A stretch of 36,502 nucleotides of DNA. Source: JBHPHI01 sp042569595. Lineage in GTDB: Bacteria; Patescibacteriota; Microgenomatia; UBA1400; 2-01-FULL-45-11. Each line of letters begins with the position of its first letter. Position 1 is the stretch's first letter. Made by a program: the position numbers and the translations under genes. Positions 9,158 through 16,899 of the stretch are shown piece after piece. The notes below the pieces were generated by a model. The model saw nothing but the letters and a program-made list of their open reading frames with translations, had not been told where the DNA came from and did not search any database. The stretch is taken from contig JBHPHI010000009.1 of the NCBI GenBank assembly GCA_042569595.1, forward strand, positions 1 to 36,502, given 5' to 3'.

Positions 9158-10377
9158 ACCTTACAGATACCATAAAAGTTGCACTTCAGTCCTTGATTAC
9201 AAACAAAGGCAGGTCATTACTTACTATGTTAGGAGTAATAATTGGGGTTTCTTCAGTTATTTTGCTGGTAAGTATTGGAAACGGTTTAGAGGCTAGCATC
9301 ACAGATCAATTTGAAGACTTAGGCGTCAATACAATAATTATTGCTCCAGGAGATTTGTTTGGGGACGATGAAGAAGGAGGCTTTCCCGCAGAAGACCAGC
9401 AAGTTGCAGCGTTGTCAAATAACAAACTCAATATGACTCACGTAAACGAGGTTCGCAAAGTAAAAGAGTTTATTAATGCGGTAACACCAATGGCTATAAT
9501 TCCAGCAGAGGTAACGTATAAAGGAGAAACAAAAAATATTAGCGTAGTTGGAGTTAGTTCAGAGTATGGTGACATTGCAAACTCAAATCCAGAAGAGGTG
9601 GGAAGATTTTTCACAAAAGCAGAAGAGGATAAAGCAGAAAGACTTGCAGTTATGGGGTTTAAGATAAACGAAGAACTTTTTGGAAACATAGATCCAGTAG
9701 GAAAAAGTATCAAATTAAACAATCAAACTTATAAAGTGATAGGGGTAGTTGGAGAAAAAGGGGGCGGCTTCGGAGGACCTTCATTTGATACTTATGTTTA
9801 CGTTCCGATCGAAAGTTATTTTAAACTTTTTGATACAAAAAAAATTCTAAGAATGACCGCTCAAGTAAAGTCAGCAGACTTAATTGATGAGTCTATTGAA
9901 GCTGTAGAAAAAAGACTACTAAGGAAGCTTGACGATGAAGATTTTTCAGTATTTGATCAAGCAGAGATACTAGATGTAATCAGTCAAATTCTAGGCGCAC
10001 TTACTGCAGGATTAGGTGGTATCGCGGCAATTTCTTTGCTGGTGGGAGGAATAGGAATTATGAATATTATGCTTGTTTCAGTGACAGAGAGGACAAGAGA
10101 AATTGGCCTAAGAAAGGCATTAGGGGCAACTCCAAACATTATTCTAATGCAATTCCTTATAGAGTCAGTTGCATTATCAGTTGTCGGAGGAATGATTGGG
10201 GTAGGCATAGCATCAGGAGCAGCTTTTGCCATTAGTTCGTTTATTCCAGCAGTTATTTCTATAGATGCAATTATTCTAGCCTTTACTGTGTCTGTTGTGG
10301 TTGGAGTGGTGTTTGGTGTGTATCCAGCGAGAAGAGCATCTCTTCTTTCTCCAATTGAAGCACTTCGTTCAGAATAA
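9154..10377 (+). CDS. MacB-type ABC transporter permease (FtsX fold)
   Basis: A 407-residue membrane subunit. It has an N-terminal membrane helix (about 20-40, LLTMLGVIIGVSSVILLVS), a large extracytoplasmic MacB_PCD-like domain (about 50-270) and three C-terminal helices (about 282-310, 330-355, 365-390) with the FtsX-family signature VSVTERTREIGLRKALGAT. The N-terminal motif ALQSLITNKGRSLLTMLGVIIG is typical of MacB. With the preceding adaptor and ATPase it forms a complete MacAB/YknXYZ-like exporter. No Shine-Dalgarno sequence is needed because the start overlaps the ATPase stop. Confidence 0.92.
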   Translation: MNLTDTIKVALQSLITNKGRSLLTMLGVIIGVSSVILLVSIGNGLEASITDQFEDLGVNTIIIAPGDLFGDDEEGGFPAEDQQVAALSNNKLNMTHVNEVRKVKEFINAVTPMAIIPAEVTYKGETKNISVVGVSSEYGDIANSNPEEVGRFFTKAEEDKAERLAVMGFKINEELFGNIDPVGKSIKLNNQTYKVIGVVGEKGGGFGGPSFDTYVYVPIESYFKLFDTKKILRMTAQVKSADLIDESIEAVEKRLLRKLDDEDFSVFDQAEILDVISQILGALTAGLGGIAAISLLVGGIGIMNIMLVSVTERTREIGLRKALGATPNIILMQFLIESVALSVVGGMIGVGIASGAAFAISSFIPAVISIDAIILAFTVSVVVGVVFGVYPARRASLLSPIEALRSE

Positions 10378-10429
10378 AATCCAACAATATTTCTTTCTCC
10401 AAGCACATGAGTATGCTAATCTTTACTTG

Positions 10430-10870
10430 ATGGCAAAGAAAAGAAGAAAGAAAAAACAATCCTCATTTAAAAAGGCAAAAAATTTGTTGTCAAAATTATT
10501 GTTGTTAGCTGTGGTTTTTGGCGCTTATTACGTATATAAGAATCCAGAAATTATCTCTTCAGAGAAAAATGATAGCCTACAGTCAGTAGAGCAAGTCGGT
10601 AAGGACATTACACTAACCAGCTTTGTAAACGAAGAAAAATTTTCTGAAATTCTAGGCAAAACCACCTCCCTTGTTGAAGAAGGTCTTGAAAACATTAAGG
10701 TTCCTAAACAATTATCAGGAACTCAGGAAGAAATAGTTATTCAAGATGTAGTAAACAATTTTACAGAAAGAGTAAAAGATTTACCCAATGAACAAGTTGG
10801 TAGGATAAAGATTCAGTTTTGCAAAGACATGCTATCAGGGGTAGAAAACGCATCAGTTGTAGAAAAATAG
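10430..10870 (+). CDS. Small basic single-pass membrane protein, function unknown
   Basis: I do not recognise this 146-residue protein. A longer in-frame extension overlaps the permease gene, but it does not look like protein, so I chose ATG 10430. The N-terminus is very basic (MAKKRRKKKQSSFKKAKN) and is followed by a membrane helix at about residues 19-36. The remaining ~100 residues are predicted outside the membrane and look helical, with ISSEKNDSLQSVEQ and IVIQDVVNNFTERVKDLPNE. A single Cys sits in the conserved-looking stretch IKIQFCKDMLSG near the C-terminus. TATGCT at 10412-10417 ends 12 bases before the ATG and could be the -10 box of a short-leader promoter. The Nudix gene starts 2 bases downstream. 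Confidence 0.7.
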   Translation: MAKKRRKKKQSSFKKAKNLLSKLLLLAVVFGAYYVYKNPEIISSEKNDSLQSVEQVGKDITLTSFVNEEKFSEILGKTTSLVEEGLENIKVPKQLSGTQEEIVIQDVVNNFTERVKDLPNEQVGRIKIQFCKDMLSGVENASVVEK

Positions 10871-10872
10871 GT

Positions 10873-11403
10873 ATGGAAAAAGTTATCGACAAAAAAACGA
10901 CATATAAAGGAAAGGTAGTTTCAGTAGAAGAAGTAGAAATAGATTTTAATAACGGAAACGTCTCTACTTTCGAAAGGGTAAAGTTCAACGTTGAAACTGG
11001 AGTCTCCGCTCTTCCTATGGATAAATCTGGGAATATTATCCTAATAAAGCATTTTCAACTTGGAGTTGGAAAAAGGATAATTACTCTCCCCACAGGGGGT
11101 CTTGAAAAAGGTGAAGATCCCAAAAAAAGAATGGCGATGGAGCTTCAGGAGGAAATTGGTTTTTATCCAAACAAACTTACTCTTTTAATGAGAGCACACG
11201 CAATTCCTGGGTACGTTGGAACAGAACCATTTTATATATATCTAGCAGAAGACTTAGTCCCTTCAAAAACAAAAGGAGATGAGCTCGAGGATATAGAAGT
11301 TATCAAAATTCCGTACGACAAAGTGGTAGAAATGATAAAAAATGGTGAAATCGAAGATAGTAGAATTATTATGGCAGTTTTATTTCATCAGAAATTTTTT
11401 TAG
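10873..11403 (+). CDS. Nudix hydrolase, ADP-ribose pyrophosphatase-like
   Basis: A 176-residue cytoplasmic Nudix hydrolase. Its arrangement resembles NudF-type ADP-ribose pyrophosphatases: an N-terminal beta region (TTYKGKVVSVEEVEIDF), then SALPMDKSGNIILIKHFQLG, then the Nudix box. The box reads GGLEKGEDPKKRMAMELQEEIGF. It fits GX5EX7REUXEEXGU except that the conserved Arg is Met, while the metal-binding Glu residues are kept. I start it at ATG 10873, 2 bases after the previous stop, because the open frame upstream overlaps that gene. The substrate is not determined by sequence. Activity is likely but the Arg-to-Met change is unusual. Confidence 0.85.
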   Translation: MEKVIDKKTTYKGKVVSVEEVEIDFNNGNVSTFERVKFNVETGVSALPMDKSGNIILIKHFQLGVGKRIITLPTGGLEKGEDPKKRMAMELQEEIGFYPNKLTLLMRAHAIPGYVGTEPFYIYLAEDLVPSKTKGDELEDIEVIKIPYDKVVEMIKNGEIEDSRIIMAVLFHQKFF

Positions 11404-11442
11404 AATAATCTATTTTTCATCTGATAAAATACTCAAAGACTT

Positions 11443-12534
11443 ATGAATGAATTACTCTCAAAACTGAATATACAAAAAGATTTATTTGCACAAATCAAAA
11501 ACGGATTAAACCTTTCTGAAAAAAAATCCAAAATTGAATCTTTAGAAAAAGAATCTTCTTCAGAAAATTTTTGGAAAAACGATCGTAAGGCCAAAAAAAT
11601 CATGCAACAACTTTCCTCTCTGCAGCAGGAAGTCCATACAGCTCAAAGCTTAGAAAAAGATTTAAGTGAGTTAGGAGAAATTATTGGTCTTGCTGATGAG
11701 GTTGAAGACAAGCAATTGCTACAAGAAGCAGAGTCTTCTTTAAAATCACTAGCAAAAAAAATAAAGAAATTAGAAATAAGCTTATATTTATCTGGCAAAT
11801 TTGACCGCGGCGACGCTATATTATCTATTCACTCAGGGCAGGGTGGAACAGAAGCAATGGATTGGGCAGAGATGTTAAAGAGAATGTATATAAAATATTT
11901 TGAGGGCAACGAAAACACCTCATACAAGCAAATAGAAGAGACTAGAGGAGAAGAGGCGGGGATAAAATCTTGCACATTCTTTGTGTCAGGCCCATTTTCA
12001 TTTGGATACCTGAAAAACGAGGCGGGAACTCATCGTTTAGTTAGATTAAGCCCTTTCAATGCTGATAATTTGCGCCAAACAAGCTTCGCTCTCGTTGAAG
12101 TATTGCCTCATATAGAGGAAAATGTTGAAGATATCGATATCAGTGATGAAGATTTGGAATGGCAATTTTTCAAGTCGGGAGGAAAAGGAGGACAAAATGT
12201 AAACAAAGTTAGTACAGCAGTTCGTCTAAAACACACCCCATCAGGAATAATTGTAGAATCACAGGCAGAAAGACATCAGGAGCAAAACAGAAAAATCGCA
12301 CTATCCCTACTTAGAGGAAAACTTTGGCACATCGAAGAGGAAAAGAGAAAAAAAACTTTAGATTCCATGAAGGGTCAGAAAATTGCAAGTTGGGGAACTC
12401 AAATAAGATCTTATGTTTTACACCCTTACAAAATGGTTAAGGATTTAAGAACCAATGTTGAAACCTCAGACACACAGGGCGTTCTTGACGGAAAAATAGA
12501 AAAATTTATTAAAGCCGAAGTAAAATTGAAATAA
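11443..12534 (+). CDS. prfB: Peptide chain release factor 2
   Basis: RF2 recognises UAA and UGA stop codons and releases the finished peptide on the ribosome. The 363-residue protein has the helical N-terminal domain, the SPF codon-recognition tripeptide in RLSPFNADNLRQTSF (RF1 would have PxT), and the catalytic GGQ in KSGGKGGQNVNKVSTAVR. The frame is open from ATG to stop. The N-terminal ESLEKESSSENFW region, where many prfB genes carry the programmed +1 frameshift at an in-frame TGA, reads through without a break. This gene therefore lacks that autoregulatory site. TAAAAT at 11425-11430 ends 12 bases before the ATG, with no Shine-Dalgarno sequence. Confidence 0.96.
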   Translation: MNELLSKLNIQKDLFAQIKNGLNLSEKKSKIESLEKESSSENFWKNDRKAKKIMQQLSSLQQEVHTAQSLEKDLSELGEIIGLADEVEDKQLLQEAESSLKSLAKKIKKLEISLYLSGKFDRGDAILSIHSGQGGTEAMDWAEMLKRMYIKYFEGNENTSYKQIEETRGEEAGIKSCTFFVSGPFSFGYLKNEAGTHRLVRLSPFNADNLRQTSFALVEVLPHIEENVEDIDISDEDLEWQFFKSGGKGGQNVNKVSTAVRLKHTPSGIIVESQAERHQEQNRKIALSLLRGKLWHIEEEKRKKTLDSMKGQKIASWGTQIRSYVLHPYKMVKDLRTNVETSDTQGVLDGKIEKFIKAEVKLK

Positions 12535-12580
12535 GCTTCCACTAGACTGAAAAAACCTTGTAGTTTAAGATAAAAACAAC

Positions 12581-13174
12581 ATGACAGACAAAAGCACTAT
12601 TAAAAAAATAGAACTAGAAAACCAAGACAAAAATCCAAAAGTCGTACACAAACCCTCCAAAGAGGAGGAGAAACCAATTAATCAAACCCAAAAAGAAGGG
12701 ATAGTAAAAACCATGCCAGAAAACAAACCCAGAACAAAAACCATTGCAATCAACTTAATCGTAAGTGTGTTGGTTGTGGTTGCGGGAGTCGCTTCTGGTT
12801 GGGGTTTATCAAAAGTAATTGGAAGTTCTCCAGAACAAACACCTGAAGAGCAAGCTGTCGTTAATGAGGAAGAGATAAAGGTTGGAGATATATATGGAAA
12901 AGAAATAAATGGATTTAGAGACTCAGCTGAGGGGTTATTGTTGAAAGGTGGGATAGAGGGAGAAGGCTCTCATAGAATTCTTAGACCAGGAGGTCAAACT
13001 CAAACAGTCTTCCTAACATCTTCTGTTATAGATCTAGACCCTTTTATAGATCATAAAGTTACTATTTGGGGAGAGACTTTTGCAGCACAAAAAGCAAACT
13101 GGTTAATGGATGTTGGAAGAGTTGAGGTTTTGGAGTTGAATGCTGAAAAGCCTTTTGAAGAAGACTTAGAGTAA
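12581..13174 (+). CDS. Membrane-anchored protein with possible OB-fold domain, unknown function
   Basis: Not recognised as a named family. The 197-residue protein has a long hydrophilic, Lys/Glu-rich N-terminal cytoplasmic tail (about 1-48), a membrane helix (about 52-72, LIVSVLVVVAGVASGWGL), a charged linker, then an extracytoplasmic domain (about 95-185). The domain contains FLTSSVIDLDPFIDHKV and TIWGETFAAQKANWLMDVGR. The pattern of a DLDxFxxxxVxxxGET segment followed by a V-rich strand looks like a small beta-barrel (OB-like) domain, but that is only an impression. TAAGAT (12566-12571) ends 9 bases before the ATG. The gene lies between prfB and ftsE, so a role at the cell envelope near FtsEX is possible. 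Confidence 0.65.
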   Translation: MTDKSTIKKIELENQDKNPKVVHKPSKEEEKPINQTQKEGIVKTMPENKPRTKTIAINLIVSVLVVVAGVASGWGLSKVIGSSPEQTPEEQAVVNEEEIKVGDIYGKEINGFRDSAEGLLLKGGIEGEGSHRILRPGGQTQTVFLTSSVIDLDPFIDHKVTIWGETFAAQKANWLMDVGRVEVLELNAEKPFEEDLE

Positions 13175-13192
13175 TAAATTATCCTGCTCAAT

Positions 13193-13912
13193 ATGATAGT
13201 TTTTAAGGGTGTAACCAAAAAATTTTATCCAGAACTTCTTGCTCTGGACGATGTTTCTTTCACAATTGATCCTGGAGAATTTGTTGTTGTTACAGGACCG
13301 TCTGGTGCAGGAAAAACTACCATCGGAAGACTTCTTATCAGAGAATTTCTTCCCACAAAGGGGGAGATTACAGTTGGAGATTATGATTTACTCAGTCTCC
13401 ATCCAAAGGAGATTCCCAGTCTTAGAAGACAAATAGGATTTGCTTTTCAAGACTTTAAACTCATTCCTGAAAAAACAATTTCGGAAAATATTGCTCTTGT
13501 TTTAGAGTTTATGAACAAGAACGTTGACGAAATCATTAAAAGAGTAAAAGAATTACTCGAAATTACAGGAATAAGAGACAAAGCCCACCTCTTTCCTCAT
13601 CAACTATCAGGAGGAGAGCTTCAAAGAGCTACTATAGCAAGAGCTCTTGCAGCAGACCCAGCAGTATTATTTGCAGATGAGCCAACAGGAAACCTTGATA
13701 TCGAAACAGCAAAAAAAATTATTGAACTTTTAGAAGAGATAAATGAAATGGGAACTACCGTAATTATGTCCACTCACAACAAAGACCACTTAGACAAAAG
13801 AAAATATAGAACAATTAACTTTAAAAAAGGAAAACTTATCGAAGACTCGGGAAAAGACAAGAAAAAGAAAAAAGTAAAATCAAAACAAAAATCAAAGGAA
13901 GATGATGAATAG
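13193..13912 (+). CDS. ftsE: Cell division ATP-binding protein FtsE
   Basis: The ATPase of the FtsEX complex, which acts at the division site and switches cell-wall hydrolases on. It shows Walker A GPSGAGKTT, Q-loop FAFQDFKLI, signature LSGGELQRATIARAL, Walker B VLFADEPTGNLD and the switch His in STHNKDH. The start MIVFKGVTKKFYPELLALDDVS is typical for FtsE. At 239 residues it is slightly long because of a Lys-rich tail. TAAATT at 13175-13180 ends 12 bases before the ATG. The 3' end overlaps ftsX by 11 bases, so the two are coupled. The adjacency to ftsX and a coiled-coil M23 peptidase strongly supports FtsE over a generic ABC ATPase. Confidence 0.95.
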   Translation: MIVFKGVTKKFYPELLALDDVSFTIDPGEFVVVTGPSGAGKTTIGRLLIREFLPTKGEITVGDYDLLSLHPKEIPSLRRQIGFAFQDFKLIPEKTISENIALVLEFMNKNVDEIIKRVKELLEITGIRDKAHLFPHQLSGGELQRATIARALAADPAVLFADEPTGNLDIETAKKIIELLEEINEMGTTVIMSTHNKDHLDKRKYRTINFKKGKLIEDSGKDKKKKKVKSKQKSKEDDE

Positions 13913-14777
13913 GTTAGTTCCTCATACATGGAAAAATATCAGGCGGAGTCCGTACCAGACTTTGTCAGCAATAACAGTTTTAACAGTAACTTTTTTTATT
14001 GCTCAAATGTTCATCTTGCTTTCAATTGGTTCTCAACAAATACTAAAATATTTCGAAACGAAACCGCAGATAAGTGCATACTTTACTGATGAAACCCCAG
14101 AGGTTCAAATATTAGCCTACAAACAAACTCTAGAAAAAAACCCATATGTAAAATCTGCAACATACATCTCAAAAGATGATGCTCTAAAAATCTACAGAGA
14201 ACAAAACAAAGATGACACACTACTACTTGAAATGGTAACTGCAGACATTTTGCCAGCAAGTCTAGAATTAGCTCCTACATCTTTGGAATACACAGAACAA
14301 ATTACAAATGAGTTAAGTGGCCTCCAAGGCTTAGAAGAATTAGTTTATCAGCAGGACGTCATAGAAACGCTAACAAATTGGACACAGGGAGTTAGGTATT
14401 TTGGAATGAGCTTAATTGCGTTTTTAGTTCTAACATCAATGTTAATAATCGTAATAATTGTGGGCATGAAAGTTGCATCAAAGCGTCACGAGATTAGAAT
14501 TATGCAGCTTTTGGGAGCAAATAAATGGTTTATTGTGGGACCATTCTTATTTGAGGGCGCTATTTACGGATTTCTAGGAGCAACAATAGCTTGGGGAATG
14601 AATTATTTAGTTCTCCTATATGCGACACCCTACCTTTTAGACTTTTTGGGAGACATTCCCTTATTGCCAGCCGACCCAGTAATAATGTTGTCTATTTTAG
14701 CGATTGCAACTGCTTCGGGAGTAATTATTGGAATGAGTGGTGGATCTGTTGCTGTTCGTAGATACTTCAAGAAATAA
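13902..14777 (+). CDS. ftsX: Cell division permease-like protein FtsX
   Basis: The membrane partner of FtsE; its outer loops bind and activate peptidoglycan hydrolases. The 291-residue protein begins with the FtsX-type TWKNIRRSPYQTLSAI. It has one N-terminal helix (about 20-42), an extracytoplasmic domain (about 45-165, with QISAYFTDETP and ATYISKDDALKIYRE) and three more helices (about 168-190, 215-245, 258-280). The FtsX signature GMKVASKRHEIRIMQLLGA lies after the second helix. Two adjacent ATGs (13902 and 13905) are possible. AAGGAA at 13895-13900 slightly favours 13905 on spacing. The start lies inside the end of ftsE. Confidence 0.95.
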   Translation: MMNRLVPHTWKNIRRSPYQTLSAITVLTVTFFIAQMFILLSIGSQQILKYFETKPQISAYFTDETPEVQILAYKQTLEKNPYVKSATYISKDDALKIYREQNKDDTLLLEMVTADILPASLELAPTSLEYTEQITNELSGLQGLEELVYQQDVIETLTNWTQGVRYFGMSLIAFLVLTSMLIIVIIVGMKVASKRHEIRIMQLLGANKWFIVGPFLFEGAIYGFLGATIAWGMNYLVLLYATPYLLDFLGDIPLLPADPVIMLSILAIATASGVIIGMSGGSVAVRRYFKK

Positions 14778-14787
14778 AATAATCCAT

Positions 14788-14816
14788 TTGCCTGAGTTTT
14801 TACTCGATGTTACACT
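14788..14816 (+). promoter_or_regulatory. Promoter for the coiled-coil M23 peptidase gene
   Basis: TTGCCT (14788-14793) and TACACT (14811-14816) have a 17-base spacer. The -10 box ends 9 bases before ATG 14826 and there is no Shine-Dalgarno sequence. This fits a leaderless mRNA initiated just after ftsX. Confidence 0.5.
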
Positions 14817-14825
14817 AAAAACCAT

Positions 14826-16028
14826 ATGTTCTCGAGAAAAAAAATAACTCTCGTTTTTGCGGTCTTTACCCTTGTTTTTGTGCTTTTGCCAACAAAAATA
14901 TTTTCCATATCATGTGAAGAGACCTGTGATTCTAGAGAAGGGGATGATAAAGCCTCTTGTCTTGCAGAGGTAAAAAGGGCTTGTGAAGACAAAATAAAAG
15001 AAACTGATGCAAAGAAGCAAACACTACAAAGTGCACTCAACTTCCTTAATTCAAAGATTGGATTAACTCAAAGCCAAATTAACGAAACGGTTTATCAAAT
15101 TGCCAAACTTGAAGACGAAATTGATGGACTTGAGGGAAAAATAAGCACATTAGACCTATCCTTAGATCAAATTACCTTACTACTTTCTCAGAGAATAAAG
15201 CGCTCATACAAGAGTACGAGAATAAACCCAGTATATTTATTTTTCAGGTCAGATGGGTTTAAAAATTTCATTTCAAGGTATAAATATTTGAAAATCGCCC
15301 AACAAAATGACAGGAATTCTATTCTTGAACTAGAAAGAGCTAGGGCAAACTATGATAAACAAAAAACCACAAAAAAAGAGGTTCAAACTCAAGTTTTAGG
15401 ACTTCAAACAGATCTCTTAGGTCAAAAACAAACACTGGATGTTCAGCAAATAGAAAAAGAACAATTATTAGTCATCACTAAACATGATGAATCTAGGTAT
15501 CAAGATCTTCTTTCAAAGGCAAACGCAGAGCTTGCAGCTATCCAGGCAATTATTGCCGGTAAAGGTGAAGAGACTGAGGTTGGCGGAATCACTCAAAGTC
15601 AAAAAATTGCCACAGTCATTCCAGGAGCATCAGCCTGTTCAACTGGGGGACACTTACACTTTGAAGTCGCAAAAAGTGGAGTAAACCACAATCCGGCAAA
15701 TTATTTAACAAGTAAGTCTGTAACTTGGGACAATGCTCCGGACGGAGCTTTTGGTTTTTCTGGATCGTGGCAGTGGCCTATTAACGATCCTGTTCGAATA
15801 ACTCAAGGGTATGGAATGACATATTATGCAAGGGTGGTGGGGTATTACAGCGGCAATCCTCACACTGGCATAGACATGGTCAATACAAGTGATTACACAG
15901 TTAAGGCTGTGCAGTCAGGAACCTTATATAGAGGATCAATAGCTTGTGGCGGTGGAACCCTAAGATACGTTAGGATAAAGCAAACAGACAGCTTTGACAC
16001 ATACTACTTGCACGTCAACTATTTCTAG
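14826..16028 (+). CDS. Secreted coiled-coil M23 peptidase with permuted catalytic motifs
   Basis: Probable FtsEX-controlled peptidoglycan endopeptidase. The 400-residue protein has a signal peptide (about 1-28) and a Cys-rich segment (Cys30, 34, 45, 53). A long coiled coil (about 58-245) resembles the EnvC/PcsB/RipC type. The metallopeptidase region follows (about 255-400). M23 enzymes normally have HxGxD first and HLHFEV last. Here GGHLHFEV (His276, His278) comes first, followed by NPANYL and the strand WPINDPVRITQGYG. Then come HTGID (His346, Asp350), VKAVQSGTLYRG and finally YYLHVNYF (His395) at the very C-terminus. All metal and catalytic motifs are present but in circularly permuted order. 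Position directly after ftsE-ftsX supports a role in daughter-cell separation. It has its own promoter. Confidence 0.88.
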   Translation: MFSRKKITLVFAVFTLVFVLLPTKIFSISCEETCDSREGDDKASCLAEVKRACEDKIKETDAKKQTLQSALNFLNSKIGLTQSQINETVYQIAKLEDEIDGLEGKISTLDLSLDQITLLLSQRIKRSYKSTRINPVYLFFRSDGFKNFISRYKYLKIAQQNDRNSILELERARANYDKQKTTKKEVQTQVLGLQTDLLGQKQTLDVQQIEKEQLLVITKHDESRYQDLLSKANAELAAIQAIIAGKGEETEVGGITQSQKIATVIPGASACSTGGHLHFEVAKSGVNHNPANYLTSKSVTWDNAPDGAFGFSGSWQWPINDPVRITQGYGMTYYARVVGYYSGNPHTGIDMVNTSDYTVKAVQSGTLYRGSIACGGGTLRYVRIKQTDSFDTYYLHVNYF

Positions 16029-16076
16029 TAATCACATTAGACACACCTTTATACTTTTGAGATATTTAATAGCAGG

Positions 16077-16892
16077 ATGTCTGCCCAGGTATTTTTTCAA
16101 CAAGCTTTAATATATTTAGTTTTATTAATATCTTTTTCAAGAAAAATTTATGCAGGAGACATTGTTATCAACGAATTTCTTCCTGATCTCCCAAGCGAAA
16201 CAGATGAAGAAATTGAAGAATGGGTAGAACTTTATAATCAGGGTTCCAGTCAGATTAGTTTAAACGGGTGGGCTCTAAAAGATTCTTATGACACACATGT
16301 GTTAGTAATAGAAAACATTACAATAGAGCCAAACCAGTTTCTGGTTATTAAAAGAAATAAGTCAAAGTTTTCACTCAACAACAGTAGTGATCAAGTAAGA
16401 CTATTTACCTCCACCACAAGCGCAGAACCCATAGACTCTTTCTCTTATGACAAAGCATATGAAAACAAAAGCTGGGGCAGAGTGCCTGATGGGTCTGGAG
16501 TTTTTATAAATAAATTAATACCCAGCCCATCAGAACCAAACACAGCTCCCACCCCAACACCCACCAGTACTCCAAAATCCACTCCTACCCCCAATCCAAC
16601 CTTAACTCCTCAGTCAACTCCACAAAACGACACAAACAATAATGAAAATATTGATCCAGCTCCAATTGGAAAAGTAGCTGGCCTCACCTCAGTTAAAGAA
16701 AGCACTCACAGTTCAAACATAGAAATAAGACCAATAAAATCAGCAAGTCAGTCTTTTGACTTAATAGCAACTCCTTCTTCAGAGACAAACGAAGAATACC
16801 AATCAAATAGTAATAGTAAAATTTTTATGTGTTTGGTGGAGGATTTATCACATCAAGCGTTGTTGCGCTACTATTTAAGAGATACAATATGA
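16077..16892 (+). CDS. Secreted lamin-tail domain protein, C-terminus probably frameshifted
   Basis: The 271-residue product has a signal peptide (about 1-26, ending YAG) and a lamin-tail domain (about 27-150). The domain shows DIVINEFLPDLP, EEWVELYNQGS, LNGWALKDSYD and SWGRVPDGSGVF. A Pro/Thr/Ser-rich linker (about 155-185) and a Ser-rich tail follow. In this frame it ends MCLVEDLSHQALLRYYLRDTI, with no anchor. If the frame slips by -1 at the T5 run (16822-16826), the protein continues as YVFGGGFITSSVVALLFKRY and stops at 16925-16927. That makes a good C-terminal membrane helix with a basic end. I infer either a one-base insertion, a sequencing error or slippage. The function is likely extracellular binding or wall association. 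The domain resembles the one in the large protein at 21798. Confidence 0.75.
   Translation: MSAQVFFQQALIYLVLLISFSRKIYAGDIVINEFLPDLPSETDEEIEEWVELYNQGSSQISLNGWALKDSYDTHVLVIENITIEPNQFLVIKRNKSKFSLNNSSDQVRLFTSTTSAEPIDSFSYDKAYENKSWGRVPDGSGVFINKLIPSPSEPNTAPTPTPTSTPKSTPTPNPTLTPQSTPQNDTNNNENIDPAPIGKVAGLTSVKESTHSSNIEIRPIKSASQSFDLIATPSSETNEEYQSNSNSKIFMCLVEDLSHQALLRYYLRDTI
16860..16888 (+). promoter_or_regulatory. Promoter for the VanZ-like/tsaE/tsaB operon
   Basis: TTGTTG (16860-16865) and TACAAT (16883-16888) have a 17-base spacer. The -10 box ends 11 bases before ATG 16900. No Shine-Dalgarno sequence is present. It lies inside the 3' end of the lamin-tail gene. Confidence 0.45.
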
Positions 16893-16899
16893 GTCTAGT

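Noticed and set aside
9984..10406. Minus-strand 140-codon open frame
   Set aside because: It is antisense to the membrane helices of the MacB-type permease and has low-complexity Ile/Pro/Thr content typical of such shadows.
10295..10429. Upstream extension of the 146-residue membrane protein into the permease gene
   Set aside because: It overlaps the well-conserved permease C-terminus, has no translation signal, and the MAKKRRKKK start with adjacent membrane helix is a better N-terminus.
11443..11600. Programmed +1 frameshift in prfB
   Set aside because: The frame is open from ATG through the whole N-terminal region with no in-frame TGA, so no shift is needed.
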